From NCBI GenBank assembly GCA_030655215.1, contig JAURVZ010000029.1:1-64000 (forward strand): a DNA stretch of 64,000 bases. Direction: 5' to 3'. Shown one piece after another: positions 17,996 to 26,012 of this stretch; positions within the stretch are counted from its first letter, which is position 1; the number at the start of each line of letters is the position of its first letter. Made by a program: the position numbers and the translations under genes. The notes beneath the pieces were generated by a model. It was given only the letters and a program-made list of their open reading frames with translations, did not search any database and had not been told where the DNA came from. The DNA is from Pseudolabrys sp. (GTDB lineage: Bacteria > Pseudomonadota > Alphaproteobacteria > Rhizobiales > Xanthobacteraceae).

Positions 17996-18853
17996 ATGTC
18001 ACATCGCCCCCGCATTGATGCGTTTCGTAAAGATATAATCAAGCAACTGCCGAGGGCTCCGGCCACGCGAGCCTCGCTCGCCGCCTTGCACGCAATGCCA
18101 ACGCATCTGCTAATTTTGGCTTTTGTGACGTGGCGCATGCGGTTCATACCGGCAAAACCTCGCACAATTAAGATCTGGTCAGGTGGCGTTGCACCCCCCG
18201 AATTTCAAATAGCCAAGCCAAGACTTCGGCCACTGCTGGAAAAGGTTGAGGCGGGAAAAGACCTGACGCCGCATCTCTCAACTCTGGTGCATAAAAAAGG
18301 TATTATTCTCGAAGGTTCCCGCCGGACTGAACGGCGGCAAGATATCGACATGGTGCTGACGCGACACGGTCTGCATCATTTCCATGTAGGCAAAAACAGC
18401 CCGAATAATCCCAAAGGCCGTAGCGACAGTTTAGTGTTCGCCGAAGTGCTTGAGAAGGAGTTTTTGATTGTCGCGGTGGCCGATCATCGCGCGTTCGAAT
18501 ACGGCTCGCCCGAGCATCTTAAGTTTTTCAGCATTTGCAGCGCTTATACAGCGAAAGACGTTCCACCCGGGCAGGCGTTCATTGCTAACCCTGTCATGGC
18601 ATCGGGCCATTCGATGGTCGTGAAGCTATTTTCCGACCGGTGCGACGATGAAATATCGAGGCTTGATCCGCAATTGGATGACCCGGACTTCATTGACAAG
18701 CTCTACAATGAACAACCAATCCTGCGAGACGGATGCCAAATCATCAGGCCCGCGCAGCCGTCGATGGCTTGGTACTTCAATGATCTACAGTTTGGCATCC
18801 TCGACAGGCGAACGATGGTATTCTTTTGCATCTTTCCATTCTTTGCCCGTTAG
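17996..18853 (+). CDS. Hypothetical cargo protein with histidine-rich motif
   Basis: A 285-aa protein I do not recognise. The central part has a striking cluster, HGLHHFHVGKN near residue 127, followed by GRSDSLVFAEVLEKEFLIVAVADHRAF. The conserved-looking His, Arg, Asp and second His could form a catalytic or metal site, as in some nucleases, but that is inference. The N-terminus may start later, at one of the internal Met codons, because the Shine-Dalgarno sequence at 17996 is weak. It converges on the trypsin-like gene, with stops only 5 bp apart, in the element's likely cargo slot. Confidence 0.6.
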   Translation: MSHRPRIDAFRKDIIKQLPRAPATRASLAALHAMPTHLLILAFVTWRMRFIPAKPRTIKIWSGGVAPPEFQIAKPRLRPLLEKVEAGKDLTPHLSTLVHKKGIILEGSRRTERRQDIDMVLTRHGLHHFHVGKNSPNNPKGRSDSLVFAEVLEKEFLIVAVADHRAFEYGSPEHLKFFSICSAYTAKDVPPGQAFIANPVMASGHSMVVKLFSDRCDDEISRLDPQLDDPDFIDKLYNEQPILRDGCQIIRPAQPSMAWYFNDLQFGILDRRTMVFFCIFPFFAR

Positions 18854-18858
18854 ATCGC

Positions 18859-19668
18859 TCACGCTTGCCCCGGCAGCCAGCCGCCAGTCTGATACTCGTT
18901 GCGTTTAATCGACCCATCCTCTTTCACGACATGGACACGCCGAATGCAAATCGTTTCGATATCGGCGATGGCACCATGATCGACTGGCTCGGGCTGATCG
19001 CGCCGTGGCCCAGCGACAATGAACCCGACCGGGAACCAGCGGTGTAACCCGTTGCGCTCGCCGTGCATCAATGCGGGGCCGCCGCTACAGCCGCTTATAT
19101 TGAGCCCGAGAGGTGGTTTCGGCGTGCCACCGAATGCGTTGTCGCGCTGCGGATCATACGTCGTCCAGATATCTTGCTCGGTGAAATCCTCGACCATAGG
19201 CAAGGCGCCATATGCTTGAAAGACAGCAGACTTATCTACGCTCGTGGTACGCCCCAAGTTTGGCAAGCCAGCCCAACTAAGCGCACGGTTTTTCTGCGGC
19301 TCTGGTGGGGGCCAATCGCCCCGGCAGTCAATGGCGAGCCCATCGATCTTTTTCAATTCATCCTCAGAAAGACCGAACGTAGCAATATCGAGATGGTCGT
19401 CACAATCGATAATCGCTTCGTGAAGCCGAAATTCCATCATTCGCAATTGGCAAACGAAGTTCGGGATCGTTTGACGCGCTTCGTCATAGGCCGCAACCAC
19501 ATGCGCTGCAGTGATGCCAACCAGCCTGTCGGGAAATCGCAAAACAAAACAGGATGCGCCGTTGACCGGCTTCGGAAATAAAGCTTTACGATCATGCCAG
19601 CAGAGCGGCGTACACACTTTGAGCGTGAACTGAGCGATCTCGTTGATGAAATCTGGCGGCATCGACAT
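18859..19668 (-). CDS. Trypsin-like serine protease, cytoplasmic
   Basis: A 269-aa protein with the trypsin-fold triad in order: His56 in GITAAHVV, Asp94 in HLDIATF and Ser195 in SGCSGGPAL. There is no signal peptide or membrane segment, so it is probably cytoplasmic. It lacks the PDZ or sensor domains of DegP-type proteases. Lone trypsin-like peptidases can serve as effectors in anti-phage and other conflict systems, which makes its place on a satellite-like element notable. The target is unknown. Confidence 0.7.
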   Translation of the reverse strand: MSMPPDFINEIAQFTLKVCTPLCWHDRKALFPKPVNGASCFVLRFPDRLVGITAAHVVAAYDEARQTIPNFVCQLRMMEFRLHEAIIDCDDHLDIATFGLSEDELKKIDGLAIDCRGDWPPPEPQKNRALSWAGLPNLGRTTSVDKSAVFQAYGALPMVEDFTEQDIWTTYDPQRDNAFGGTPKPPLGLNISGCSGGPALMHGERNGLHRWFPVGFIVAGPRRDQPEPVDHGAIADIETICIRRVHVVKEDGSIKRNEYQTGGWLPGQA

Positions 19669-19813
19669 GCTGCTATCTTACGCGCCACATTCAGCAAATG
19701 CACGTCGCCAACGGGCTGCGGATGATCCTTTAAGACAGACGCTTAGGGCGGGCTGGACGGCGATAGCTGCTAACCCCTGATCCTGTTGCGGGCGGCGGCG
19801 GCCTTGGTCAAAG

Positions 19814-19894
19814 TTAAGGTTGGTAGCCGCCGCGCCGCTGATCCAGCGCTAGCAGGACCACAACTGAAAATGTGAAGGCAATCAATATCGTCAT
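19814..19894 (-). CDS. Possible 26-aa membrane peptide
   Basis: A short ORF, MTILIAFTFSVVVLLALDQRR, is almost entirely one membrane helix with a basic tail. A good GGAGAG lies 6 nt before the ATG on the minus strand. It is below the track's size limit, and no neighbour clarifies a role. It may be a holin-like or toxin-like peptide, or a chance ORF. Confidence 0.3.
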   Translation of the reverse strand: MTILIAFTFSVVVLLALDQRRGGYQP

Positions 19895-20122
19895 AGCAAC
19901 TCTCCGCTGATTGAAGAACTGACCGGCGAGGCGCTTGCGGATGCTGCCCGTCATCCGTTCGGCAGTGCGTCTCGCCGGTCCCTTGCGCACCCGCCACGTC
20001 GCTTGGAAACGGCCGCGGGCTGTCGGTGATACTTGCTGTCGCGGCTCTTGCCGACTTGCCGCGCCCGGGAGAACGCCTAAAGGCCCGGGGATCAACGTCC
20101 GTCCTTGATGGCCGGAACGGAA

Positions 20123-20953
20123 CTACGCTGCCTCTGCTTTCTTTGCCTTGACGACGACGCCAAGCACGGCCGCCGGGCTGGCATTCGAACGCCGGATCAC
20201 ATCAAGGCCTTGCGATAGAGCAACCTCGATCAACGCTTCCTCAGTTCGCTCCAGCTTGTCGAGTTGGGCCGTTAGCTCACCGGCGCGCTTTTCCTTCTCG
20301 TTCGCTGACAGGGCCAGCTTGGGTTCAGGAAGTGCCTCGATCTCCGCCTCAAGACGCTTGGCCATCGCCTCCGGATGCAGCCACGCCAAGATTGCGACGG
20401 TTCGCGCTGTCGACGTTCCGAACGATTGAGGATCAGCGAACTCGAACTTCACTTCGCCGTTTCGTTCGATGGACACTATTGGCTTACCCTGTCGCTCAAG
20501 CTCGCGCGCATGCGCGCGGGCCTTGGCTTTGAGATCGCCTTTCGGGAGCGGTGCGGTCATCACCGCTCTCAAATGCTGCTGCGCGGCCGTGATCTCATCG
20601 CGCGTGCGTGAGATTGCGCCCGCGAGCGTTTCGTTCTTGAGCGGTTCAGCAATGACGGCCTTTGCCATTACCAGCGAAACATTGCGCGATAGGGATTGCA
20701 GCCAGCGGTCGATCTGAGCACCTAGCGCCGCGAACTCGACCTGGCGCTGGTTCTGCCGCTCTTTCACGGCTTGAAGCCGAGCAATTTCGTGCTCGATGTT
20801 CGGAGCGTCCTGCGGTGTCTTGCCCTCGTATTCCAGCGACTTGCGCAGGTCGATCAGGCGGCGCTGTGCGGATGCACTGGCATCGCGCGCATCCGATGCG
20901 CCCCCTTTGACGGCGTTGAGCTTGGCGCTAGCTTCTGCTGGTAGGAAACTCAT
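20123..20953 (-). CDS. Coiled-coil protein in terminase gene cluster
   Basis: A 276-aa protein, starting MSFLPAEASAKLNAVKGG after GGAGGGC (the track start at 20965 is four codons upstream). Residues 15-60 and 200-240 are charged coiled-coil segments (KERQNQRQVEFAALGAQID; EKEKRAGELTAQLDKLERTEEAL). There is no signal peptide or recognised enzyme motif. The gene is downstream of TerL in the same direction, with only a small gene between, so it is likely a packaging accessory or a scaffold-like protein. Function unknown. Confidence 0.6.
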   Translation of the reverse strand: MSFLPAEASAKLNAVKGGASDARDASASAQRRLIDLRKSLEYEGKTPQDAPNIEHEIARLQAVKERQNQRQVEFAALGAQIDRWLQSLSRNVSLVMAKAVIAEPLKNETLAGAISRTRDEITAAQQHLRAVMTAPLPKGDLKAKARAHARELERQGKPIVSIERNGEVKFEFADPQSFGTSTARTVAILAWLHPEAMAKRLEAEIEALPEPKLALSANEKEKRAGELTAQLDKLERTEEALIEVALSQGLDVIRRSNASPAAVLGVVVKAKKAEAA

Positions 20954-21294
20954 GCCGCCCTCCATCGCTCGCTCATACGCTTATCGTAGGAGCCATAGGC
21001 CGCATCCGTGGTGGCGGCCGTTCTTTGCGGGGGCTTGCCGTCTGCCGCGATAACGATCGCTGAAGCATTTTTCCAGCGAGCCGAGATGGCCGCGTCGGCT
21101 TTGTCGTACAGCGCGCCGCGCTGCTCTCGCTGTTCGTCGGTTTGAGGTAGCGGGCCGGGGCGATGGCCTGCCATATCGAATACCGGCGCCGCGTTGGCAG
21201 CAATCGCCCGTTGCGCGTCGGTCATGAAATGCATCGCCACTCTGACCACCTCGCCATCCTTGGCGATCATGTCGTCATCAATTTGAGTTCTCAT
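20950..21294 (-). CDS. Small hypothetical protein next to TerL
   Basis: A 114-aa protein, MRTQIDDDMIAKDGEVVRVAMHF, with a C-terminal basic helix (YDKRMSERWRAA). The stop overlaps the start of the coiled-coil gene by 4 bp (20950-20953), and the ATG at 21294 has GGAGG 5 nt upstream. The ORF track extends it to 21381 across the end of terL. Short genes of this type beside terminases are seen in rhizobial phage-like islands, as far as I recall. Function unknown. Confidence 0.55.
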   Translation of the reverse strand: MRTQIDDDMIAKDGEVVRVAMHFMTDAQRAIAANAAPVFDMAGHRPGPLPQTDEQREQRGALYDKADAAISARWKNASAIVIAADGKPPQRTAATTDAAYGSYDKRMSERWRAA

Positions 21295-21326
21295 CATATC
21301 CTCCGTGTGGTGTTGAAAAGGGCTGC

Positions 21327-22823
21327 TCATCCGCTGAAGCCTCCCGAGCGGATGTGCCGTTGCAGGCGGCCGGAATGCCAATTGGCTTGGTCGCCAACAA
21401 AGAAGTTGCGAACGTCGTATGCGCTCTTGTGCCCGACAATCGACGTCATGACGCCCGCGACTACGTTGGCGAGATCATCATGGGCACCGGGCGCATGATC
21501 GATTGAGTCTTTGCCGCCCCTCGCTGTGCGGCGCTCCAACCCGATGAGCTGGGTTCGGATGCGCTCGATATCGAGCAGTTCGACCTTGCGAGAATTGATA
21601 GCAGGCAGGAGATCGCGGTAGAGATCGCTCTTAGGCTTAGCTGCAGGTTCATAGGTGATGCCGTGAACCTTGAAACGCTCTCGGGGCCATTCACCAGCGT
21701 AGCGATCCCCGCAAACCTTGTTGATGCGGTAGCTCTTGAGCAGCAGCGCGAACTCGGCGACCACAGCCTCCGGCGAGAATGGTGGTTTGCGCTCTCGAAC
21801 CGCGTCTAGGATCGCCACGTCTTTCTCGGCGTGAGCGATGGCGAGTGTCATCGAGTCCGCGCTGCCGCCGCTTGGATCGACAAAGGCAACATACTTGACG
21901 CCTGCCATGCGAGGCCGCTCAAGCATGCCGGGCGTGACGCAAGCCTCGACTGCCTCTCGCGCGATCAGGGCTTCAATGTCGCTGCGGAACTGTGCCCCGT
22001 ACTCTGCGGCGGCGCTAGATGGATCGCGTTCGAACGCCTCATCAATCACAGACTGCGGCACGCTCGGGTTCATGTCGCGAGTGCTCGCCTGCCAGACTAA
22101 GACCGGATCGTGGTCTTTACCGTAGTGTTTGCGGTGTGCAGTCCACAAGGCGCCACGTCTCGCATATGGACTTGAGGCGCAAAGCAGCATCGCGTTTGGA
22201 ATTGTCGCCATGCCCGGTCTGATTGCGGCGAGAACTTCCGCATCCGGCTCGGACGAGTCTTCATCTGCCCAAAAGGCCAACTCATCGCAGAGCGCGGCCA
22301 CGATCGTGTAGCCTCGGGTGGAGCGGAAGGATGCGGTGCCGACTTCGATGGTGACATGGTTGGATAGATCGAACGCCTCGGCAGTCTCACGCCTCACCAT
22401 GCTGGCTAGCATCGGAACTTGAGTTAGCAAGGCGCGGATATATCGCAGGATCACACGCGCCTGCTTTCGATCTGTCGCGATCACCAAGACTGTGCCGCGC
22501 TCGCCGGGAGCCAGGTACTGGCGGAAATCATGGAAGCAGGCGAGGAAGACTGCCACGAGTGCGAGGATGAAAGACTTACCCGCTCGCCTGCCACACACCA
22601 GCCAAGCTTCGCTGGCCACGGATGAAGGCGGTTCACTTCGGCCTGTGCAGCGCTGATAGATTTCCCGCTCTTGAGCGGACATGGGCACTGCGAACAAGGC
22701 TGCGAGGAATGCAAACCACGCCGCCCATGTGGTTCGATCTTTGAACCATGGTCCGAATAAGTGCGGGTCTCTGATAGCATCAAGGATGCTGGCGCTTGGT
22801 TCGCTGATGCGAACGCGCTTCAT
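21327..22823 (-). CDS. Phage terminase large subunit
   Basis: A 498-aa DNA-packaging motor. The ATPase has Walker A CGRRAGKS near residue 77 and Walker B IVAALCDELAFW near 170. The nuclease domain has the acidic motifs FVDPSGGSADSM near 320, GDRYAGEWPRE near 385 and the final HAPGAHDDLANVVAG near 457. It cuts and pumps DNA into a procapsid. The start overlaps the stop of the preceding gene as ATGA. No portal or capsid gene follows. Confidence 0.9.
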   Translation of the reverse strand: MKRVRISEPSASILDAIRDPHLFGPWFKDRTTWAAWFAFLAALFAVPMSAQEREIYQRCTGRSEPPSSVASEAWLVCGRRAGKSFILALVAVFLACFHDFRQYLAPGERGTVLVIATDRKQARVILRYIRALLTQVPMLASMVRRETAEAFDLSNHVTIEVGTASFRSTRGYTIVAALCDELAFWADEDSSEPDAEVLAAIRPGMATIPNAMLLCASSPYARRGALWTAHRKHYGKDHDPVLVWQASTRDMNPSVPQSVIDEAFERDPSSAAAEYGAQFRSDIEALIAREAVEACVTPGMLERPRMAGVKYVAFVDPSGGSADSMTLAIAHAEKDVAILDAVRERKPPFSPEAVVAEFALLLKSYRINKVCGDRYAGEWPRERFKVHGITYEPAAKPKSDLYRDLLPAINSRKVELLDIERIRTQLIGLERRTARGGKDSIDHAPGAHDDLANVVAGVMTSIVGHKSAYDVRNFFVGDQANWHSGRLQRHIRSGGFSG

Positions 22824-23224
22824 CCATCGGCCTCCGTATGGCGGCTATCTGATTTTCTGCGCAGGTAGTCGGCAAGCGGTGTTATGTCGCGCGCCACCCG
22901 CTTCAAACCCAGCGTGACAAGTACCCGGCGCTGCGCATTGACCGCGACCATGTATTCATCGACAGCGATGCCCTCGCCTTTTAGCCATCGCGTCTCAAAA
23001 TCTTCTACGAATGCGCCGAGAACCGCGGCGCGCTGGACCAATTGCCTGCAAGCAACACTGACCTCGGTCGGGCCGCCAAGGTCTTCGATCAAACCGCTTA
23101 CGAGATCGCGGGTGCGCCTAGCGGCAGCAGTGCGGCCATCAAGATCATCTAGGGTACGAAGTCTTGCCTTACCGCGATCCCGAGGCAATTTTGTCGGCGC
23201 ATCTATGGCTATTCGCTCTCGCAT
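22820..23224 (-). CDS. Putative small-terminase-like protein
   Basis: A protein of about 134 aa starting MRERIAIDAPTKLPRDRGK; the track's longer start at 23296 would put a regulatory palindrome inside the coding region. The helical core reads LDGRTAAARRTRDLVSGLIEDLGG and VACRQLVQRAAVLGAFVEDFETRWL. I have seen this type of protein directly upstream of TerL in rhizobial phage islands. The position suggests TerS-like DNA recognition, but I see no clear HTH, so this is inference from context. Confidence 0.5.
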   Translation of the reverse strand: MRERIAIDAPTKLPRDRGKARLRTLDDLDGRTAAARRTRDLVSGLIEDLGGPTEVSVACRQLVQRAAVLGAFVEDFETRWLKGEGIAVDEYMVAVNAQRRVLVTLGLKRVARDITPLADYLRRKSDSRHTEADG

Positions 23225-23274
23225 TGCGGCTCTACCTGCCAGCGATCTGCGGATTAACACAGCAAGTAGTGCAG

Positions 23275-23289
23275 TGCAACATTGTTGCA
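23275..23289. promoter_or_regulatory. Palindrome TGCAACA-T-TGTTGCA before terminase genes
   Basis: A perfect 7-bp inverted repeat with a single central base lies 51 bp upstream of the likely TerS-like start (23224) and 169 bp from the divergent gene at 23458. Each arm is the heptamer found twice near the integrase and twice at the right end. It looks like an operator shared by the element's own genes. Confidence 0.55.
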
Positions 23290-23457
23290 GCATCAATCAC
23301 TAAACGTCAGTATTATCAGGCATATTTTAATGAAAAGCGGATAATCAATCCGGCAATCCGACGGGAAAAGCTTTTTATTTTCAATGGTGGTTGAATGCGA
23401 GGTGGGGCTCAGAGAACTCCTTATGAAACGGCTATACCGATACAAACCGGAGCATCC

Positions 23458-23799
23458 ATGACCGAAAGACCCAATAGGGCAAAGACGCCACCTGCCGTAA
23501 AGCTGCGACGCGCTCTTCGCATCAGGCTTCTTTCGCTCATTTCTCTTATGCTTTTATTTGTCGGCTCGGCGTTGGTGATCGATCATTACGGTGTGTTTCG
23601 ACATACAGCCGCCCAAGTGATTTTCGCTGCCGTCTTCGCTGGGAGCATCCTTGCGTTAGGCCTGTGGAAGTCACGGGCTCCCTGTCCGAACTGTGGTTGG
23701 AATATTCGCTTCAGGAAGACAAGTTTTCCAATGGTTGCCGCGCAGGTACCCTCGGTCTGCCCGAACTGCGGCCTCGATCTGGAAAAATACCGACCGTAA
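23458..23799 (+). CDS. Membrane protein with C-terminal zinc ribbon
   Basis: A 113-aa protein starting MTERPNRAKTPPAVKLRR. Two hydrophobic segments (LLSLISLMLLFVGSALVI and AAQVIFAAVFAGSILALGLW) are followed by two CPNCG knuckles about 28 residues apart (CPNCGWNIRF, CPNCGLDLEK). It is divergent from the terminase operon. The zinc ribbon suggests nucleic-acid or protein binding at the membrane. Function unknown; I would not rule out that it is chromosome-derived cargo. Confidence 0.6.
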   Translation: MTERPNRAKTPPAVKLRRALRIRLLSLISLMLLFVGSALVIDHYGVFRHTAAQVIFAAVFAGSILALGLWKSRAPCPNCGWNIRFRKTSFPMVAAQVPSVCPNCGLDLEKYRP

Positions 23800-23836
23800 C
23801 AACGTGCAGTTCGAAGTCTTTGTTTAATTTCAGCCG

Positions 23837-24175
23837 CTAGCCACCATGCCTTGCCAAATGCTTCGCTAGGAGCGCCCAAGTGTGTCGTTCGAACTGTCGA
23901 GCAAGAGCGATATCGGCAAACAGTTTGGACACTATTTCATCCGCGCCAATTGCAGCGTCTGGCTTGATGCCTAGTTTGAATTTCTTGCGCGCATCCCGTC
24001 GCCTTTGTCGCTTACCTGGAGGCAAGCAGGAAAACGACTCTCTTGTTCGGTTCGCGGACTTTGGTTTCTTAACGGTGCTAGTCGCTACAATCTTTGCAGC
24101 CAGCAAATTAGGGTCGCGAGAGCGATACTCGGTTTTGCGCTTCCTTCTTTCCGGCTCTAGTCTAATTCGGTCCAT
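23837..24175 (-). CDS. Hypothetical basic protein downstream of rep
   Basis: A 112-aa, strongly basic protein (MDRIRLEPERRKRKTEYRSRDPN), with a run PPGKRQRRRDARKKFKLG in the middle and a helical tail. GGAGAG lies 6 nt before the ATG at 24175. It sits on the same strand as rep, beyond the iterons. It may bind DNA, but I see no family. Confidence 0.5.
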   Translation of the reverse strand: MDRIRLEPERRKRKTEYRSRDPNLLAAKIVATSTVKKPKSANRTRESFSCLPPGKRQRRRDARKKFKLGIKPDAAIGADEIVSKLFADIALARQFERHTWALLAKHLARHGG

Positions 24176-24215
24176 TTCTTTCTCTCCAACTGCCTAAAGA
24201 ACCGAAGGTTCAAAA

Positions 24216-24389
24216 TACGGGCTTTGCCCGTAATCATAAGCTTCGCTTTCTTTTTTCGCTTCTATCCTCATTCTTATATCATGTAGCCAACATGTCCCCT
24301 GTCTTGCATCGTTAGCTCCCCCGTCGTGCATTGGTGGGTGCCCAGTCCTGCATCATCGCGAACAATCCAACTCCCCAGTGCTGCATCGT
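24216..24389. other. Candidate replication origin: hairpin, AT-rich tract and four iterons
   Basis: A perfect 7-bp hairpin (TACGGGC-TTT-GCCCGTA, 24216-24232) is followed by a pyrimidine- and AT-rich tract (24233-24290). Then come four 17-bp direct repeats starting at 24296, 24318, 24340 and 24373, with consensus about CCCCnGTCnTGCATCGT. Their offsets of 22, 22 and 33 bp are whole multiples of an 11-bp helical turn, as in iteron origins. The last repeat ends 2 bp before the stop codon of the Rep-like gene. An origin with an unwinding element is the simplest reading. Confidence 0.65.
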
Positions 24390-24391
24390 GG

Positions 24392-25585
24392 CTATTCGCC
24401 TGCCTCTGCGAGTGATTTGCGGACACCCATCACTGATCCATGCCAGCGACGCCAGTTTTGAAAAGCCATCTCAGCGTCCTCGGTATTCTGAAATTCAGTT
24501 CCTCTCGCTGCCATCATCTCCACGAACCTGCGCTCCTCTAGCAGTTCACGAAGCTCTTCCCGGCGGTTTTCGCGATCGTCAGGCGAGAAGAGTCTTTTGG
24601 CTAACCTCTCATGATGCTGACCAACATCATCGCGACTAGAGGCCTCAGCATGGTCGTTTAATTCTATTCGAACGCGGCGCAACGAGCGCTTCGCCTTCGG
24701 CTTGCTGACCTTCATGTTTTTGAGGACAGCGAGGTTTATTTTATTGTCGCCTCGGGGCCAGTGCCACAAAAACTGGCCGCCATGCTCGTCGAACCAATCG
24801 GAGACGGCATCTAGTGCAAGCCGCAATCTGGCCGCTCGATTATGATGGTTCAGACCGATCTTGCGACACAGCGGCCGTATCTGCCGATGCCATACGTCCC
24901 CGCCATCTCTTTCCGAGTAGGTAGTGAGAACGGCAAGAGCCAGGTTTTGTGCGACGGCGTCCCGAGGTAGAGGCAAGGGAGCTTGTGCAAAATATCGCTG
25001 TCCAAACTCTCGCCATTCATCTGTTATTGAAATTCGGATACGGCCTTCGCCGGTATCAAGTGTTTCAATTGGTGGCGACAGGAGTTTTTTCTCCCGTTTT
25101 CCAATCTGATTTATGCTGTAGTCTTTTCGTCGACCCTTGCGGTAGTCGCTAAACACTTCGCCGGTATCGTTGTCGATATAGCGAGACTTGACAGGCACAT
25201 ACCATTTTTCGAACCAGATCATCAGCATCGACCAGAGGTGCAGCGAGTTCTTTAGCTTTTGCCGGTGACGCGGTGTGACGCTGTAGTCGAGCATCTTGAG
25301 TGCTGCCGCGTAGGATGGAAATTGAATTTCATTACTGTCTCTCCGCTTCGCTTCACTTAGGAGCAGGACGAGCACGTTGACATCAAATGCCGTGGGCCAT
25401 CGCAGCAGTCTTTTTGGGGTGTGTTCGGGCAATCGATATTGCAGGCTGCGATCACCCGGCAGATCAAGAAGCCAAACTCCGGTCTTCTCAGACCTGCGCC
25501 AATCGATTTCCAGCCTCGCATCTCGCGCCATCGGAAAATTGCAAAAATTTCTATTGATGGGGGCAAACCGGCCTTTATCAGTCAT
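24392..25585 (-). CDS. Putative replication initiator (Rep-like) protein
   Basis: A 397-aa protein without a membrane segment or signal peptide. Its architecture resembles plasmid and phage-satellite initiators of winged-helix type: FDVNVLVLLLSEAKRR and FPSYAAALKMLDYSVTPRHRQKLKNSL near residues 70-110, then a second helical unit (LALAVLTTYSERDGG...RQIRPLCRKIGL) and a charged C-terminus. The direct repeats immediately after its stop codon support the assignment. The N-terminus overlaps a small upstream ORF by 8 bp. I recognise the style of the family but not a named member. Confidence 0.6.
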   Translation of the reverse strand: MTDKGRFAPINRNFCNFPMARDARLEIDWRRSEKTGVWLLDLPGDRSLQYRLPEHTPKRLLRWPTAFDVNVLVLLLSEAKRRDSNEIQFPSYAAALKMLDYSVTPRHRQKLKNSLHLWSMLMIWFEKWYVPVKSRYIDNDTGEVFSDYRKGRRKDYSINQIGKREKKLLSPPIETLDTGEGRIRISITDEWREFGQRYFAQAPLPLPRDAVAQNLALAVLTTYSERDGGDVWHRQIRPLCRKIGLNHHNRAARLRLALDAVSDWFDEHGGQFLWHWPRGDNKINLAVLKNMKVSKPKAKRSLRRVRIELNDHAEASSRDDVGQHHERLAKRLFSPDDRENRREELRELLEERRFVEMMAARGTEFQNTEDAEMAFQNWRRWHGSVMGVRKSLAEAGE

Positions 25586-25760
25586 CGGTCCGCCACCACG
25601 GACGGAACGGGCGGGCGGGGGCCGATGGAAGCGAACGGGCGCGCTTCTTTTGCTTTTTCGGTTTCGAGGCCCGGACTACCAAACGATCGCTCTTGGCCTT
25701 AGGCGGAGGCGACGCAGCAAAGAAGTGTCCGGGTGGCGGATTGTCATGCCTATTGGGCAT
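25578..25760 (-). CDS. Small basic protein between HTH and rep
   Basis: A 60-aa protein (MPNRHDNPPPGHFFAASPPPKAKSDRL) rich in Pro, Lys and Arg, ending FRPWWRTDD. Its start overlaps the stop of the HTH gene by 11 bp and its stop overlaps rep by 8 bp. The overlaps on both sides suggest a coupled three-gene operon. It is probably disordered; a weak Shine-Dalgarno sequence leaves some doubt that it is real. Confidence 0.4.
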   Translation of the reverse strand: MPNRHDNPPPGHFFAASPPPKAKSDRLVVRASKPKKQKKRARSLPSAPARPFRPWWRTDD

Positions 25761-25950
25761 TCGCTGCCCCCAACGCACGATCAAGTTCGCTCTTGCGCGC
25801 AACGATGGTTTTCGCGCCGAGCTTCTTTGCCGGAATGCCGCCGGTCGCTATCAAGTAATACGTTTGCCGCTGGCTGCGTTGAATGTACGAGGATATTGCC
25901 TCGACGCCCCACAGGACGTCATTGGCCAGATTGTCATCTTGTTCGATCAT
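25750..25950 (-). CDS. AlpA-like / excisionase-family HTH regulator
   Basis: A 66-aa protein with the compact winged-HTH seen in AlpA and Xis proteins: GVEAISSYIQRSQRQTYYLI, then GGIPAKKLGAKTIVARKSELDRAL. AAGGAG lies 6 nt before the ATG. AlpA-type proteins often activate or direct excision in satellites and integrative elements. It heads the operon with rep and is the obvious candidate to bind TGTTGCA heptamers, though nothing here proves that. Confidence 0.75.
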   Translation of the reverse strand: MIEQDDNLANDVLWGVEAISSYIQRSQRQTYYLIATGGIPAKKLGAKTIVARKSELDRALGAANAQ

Positions 25951-26012
25951 GGCGCGCTCCTTTGCACCATGATGGAAATATCGGAATTGTTTGGGACAAT
26001 CCCCGGCAGGAA

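Noticed and set aside
19063-19581. 172-aa plus-strand ORF
   Set aside because: It is the antisense of the trypsin-like gene; the minus frame has a full catalytic triad.
24216-24232. Rho-independent terminator
   Set aside because: The hairpin has no T-run on either strand and lies beside iterons, so I treat it as part of the origin region.
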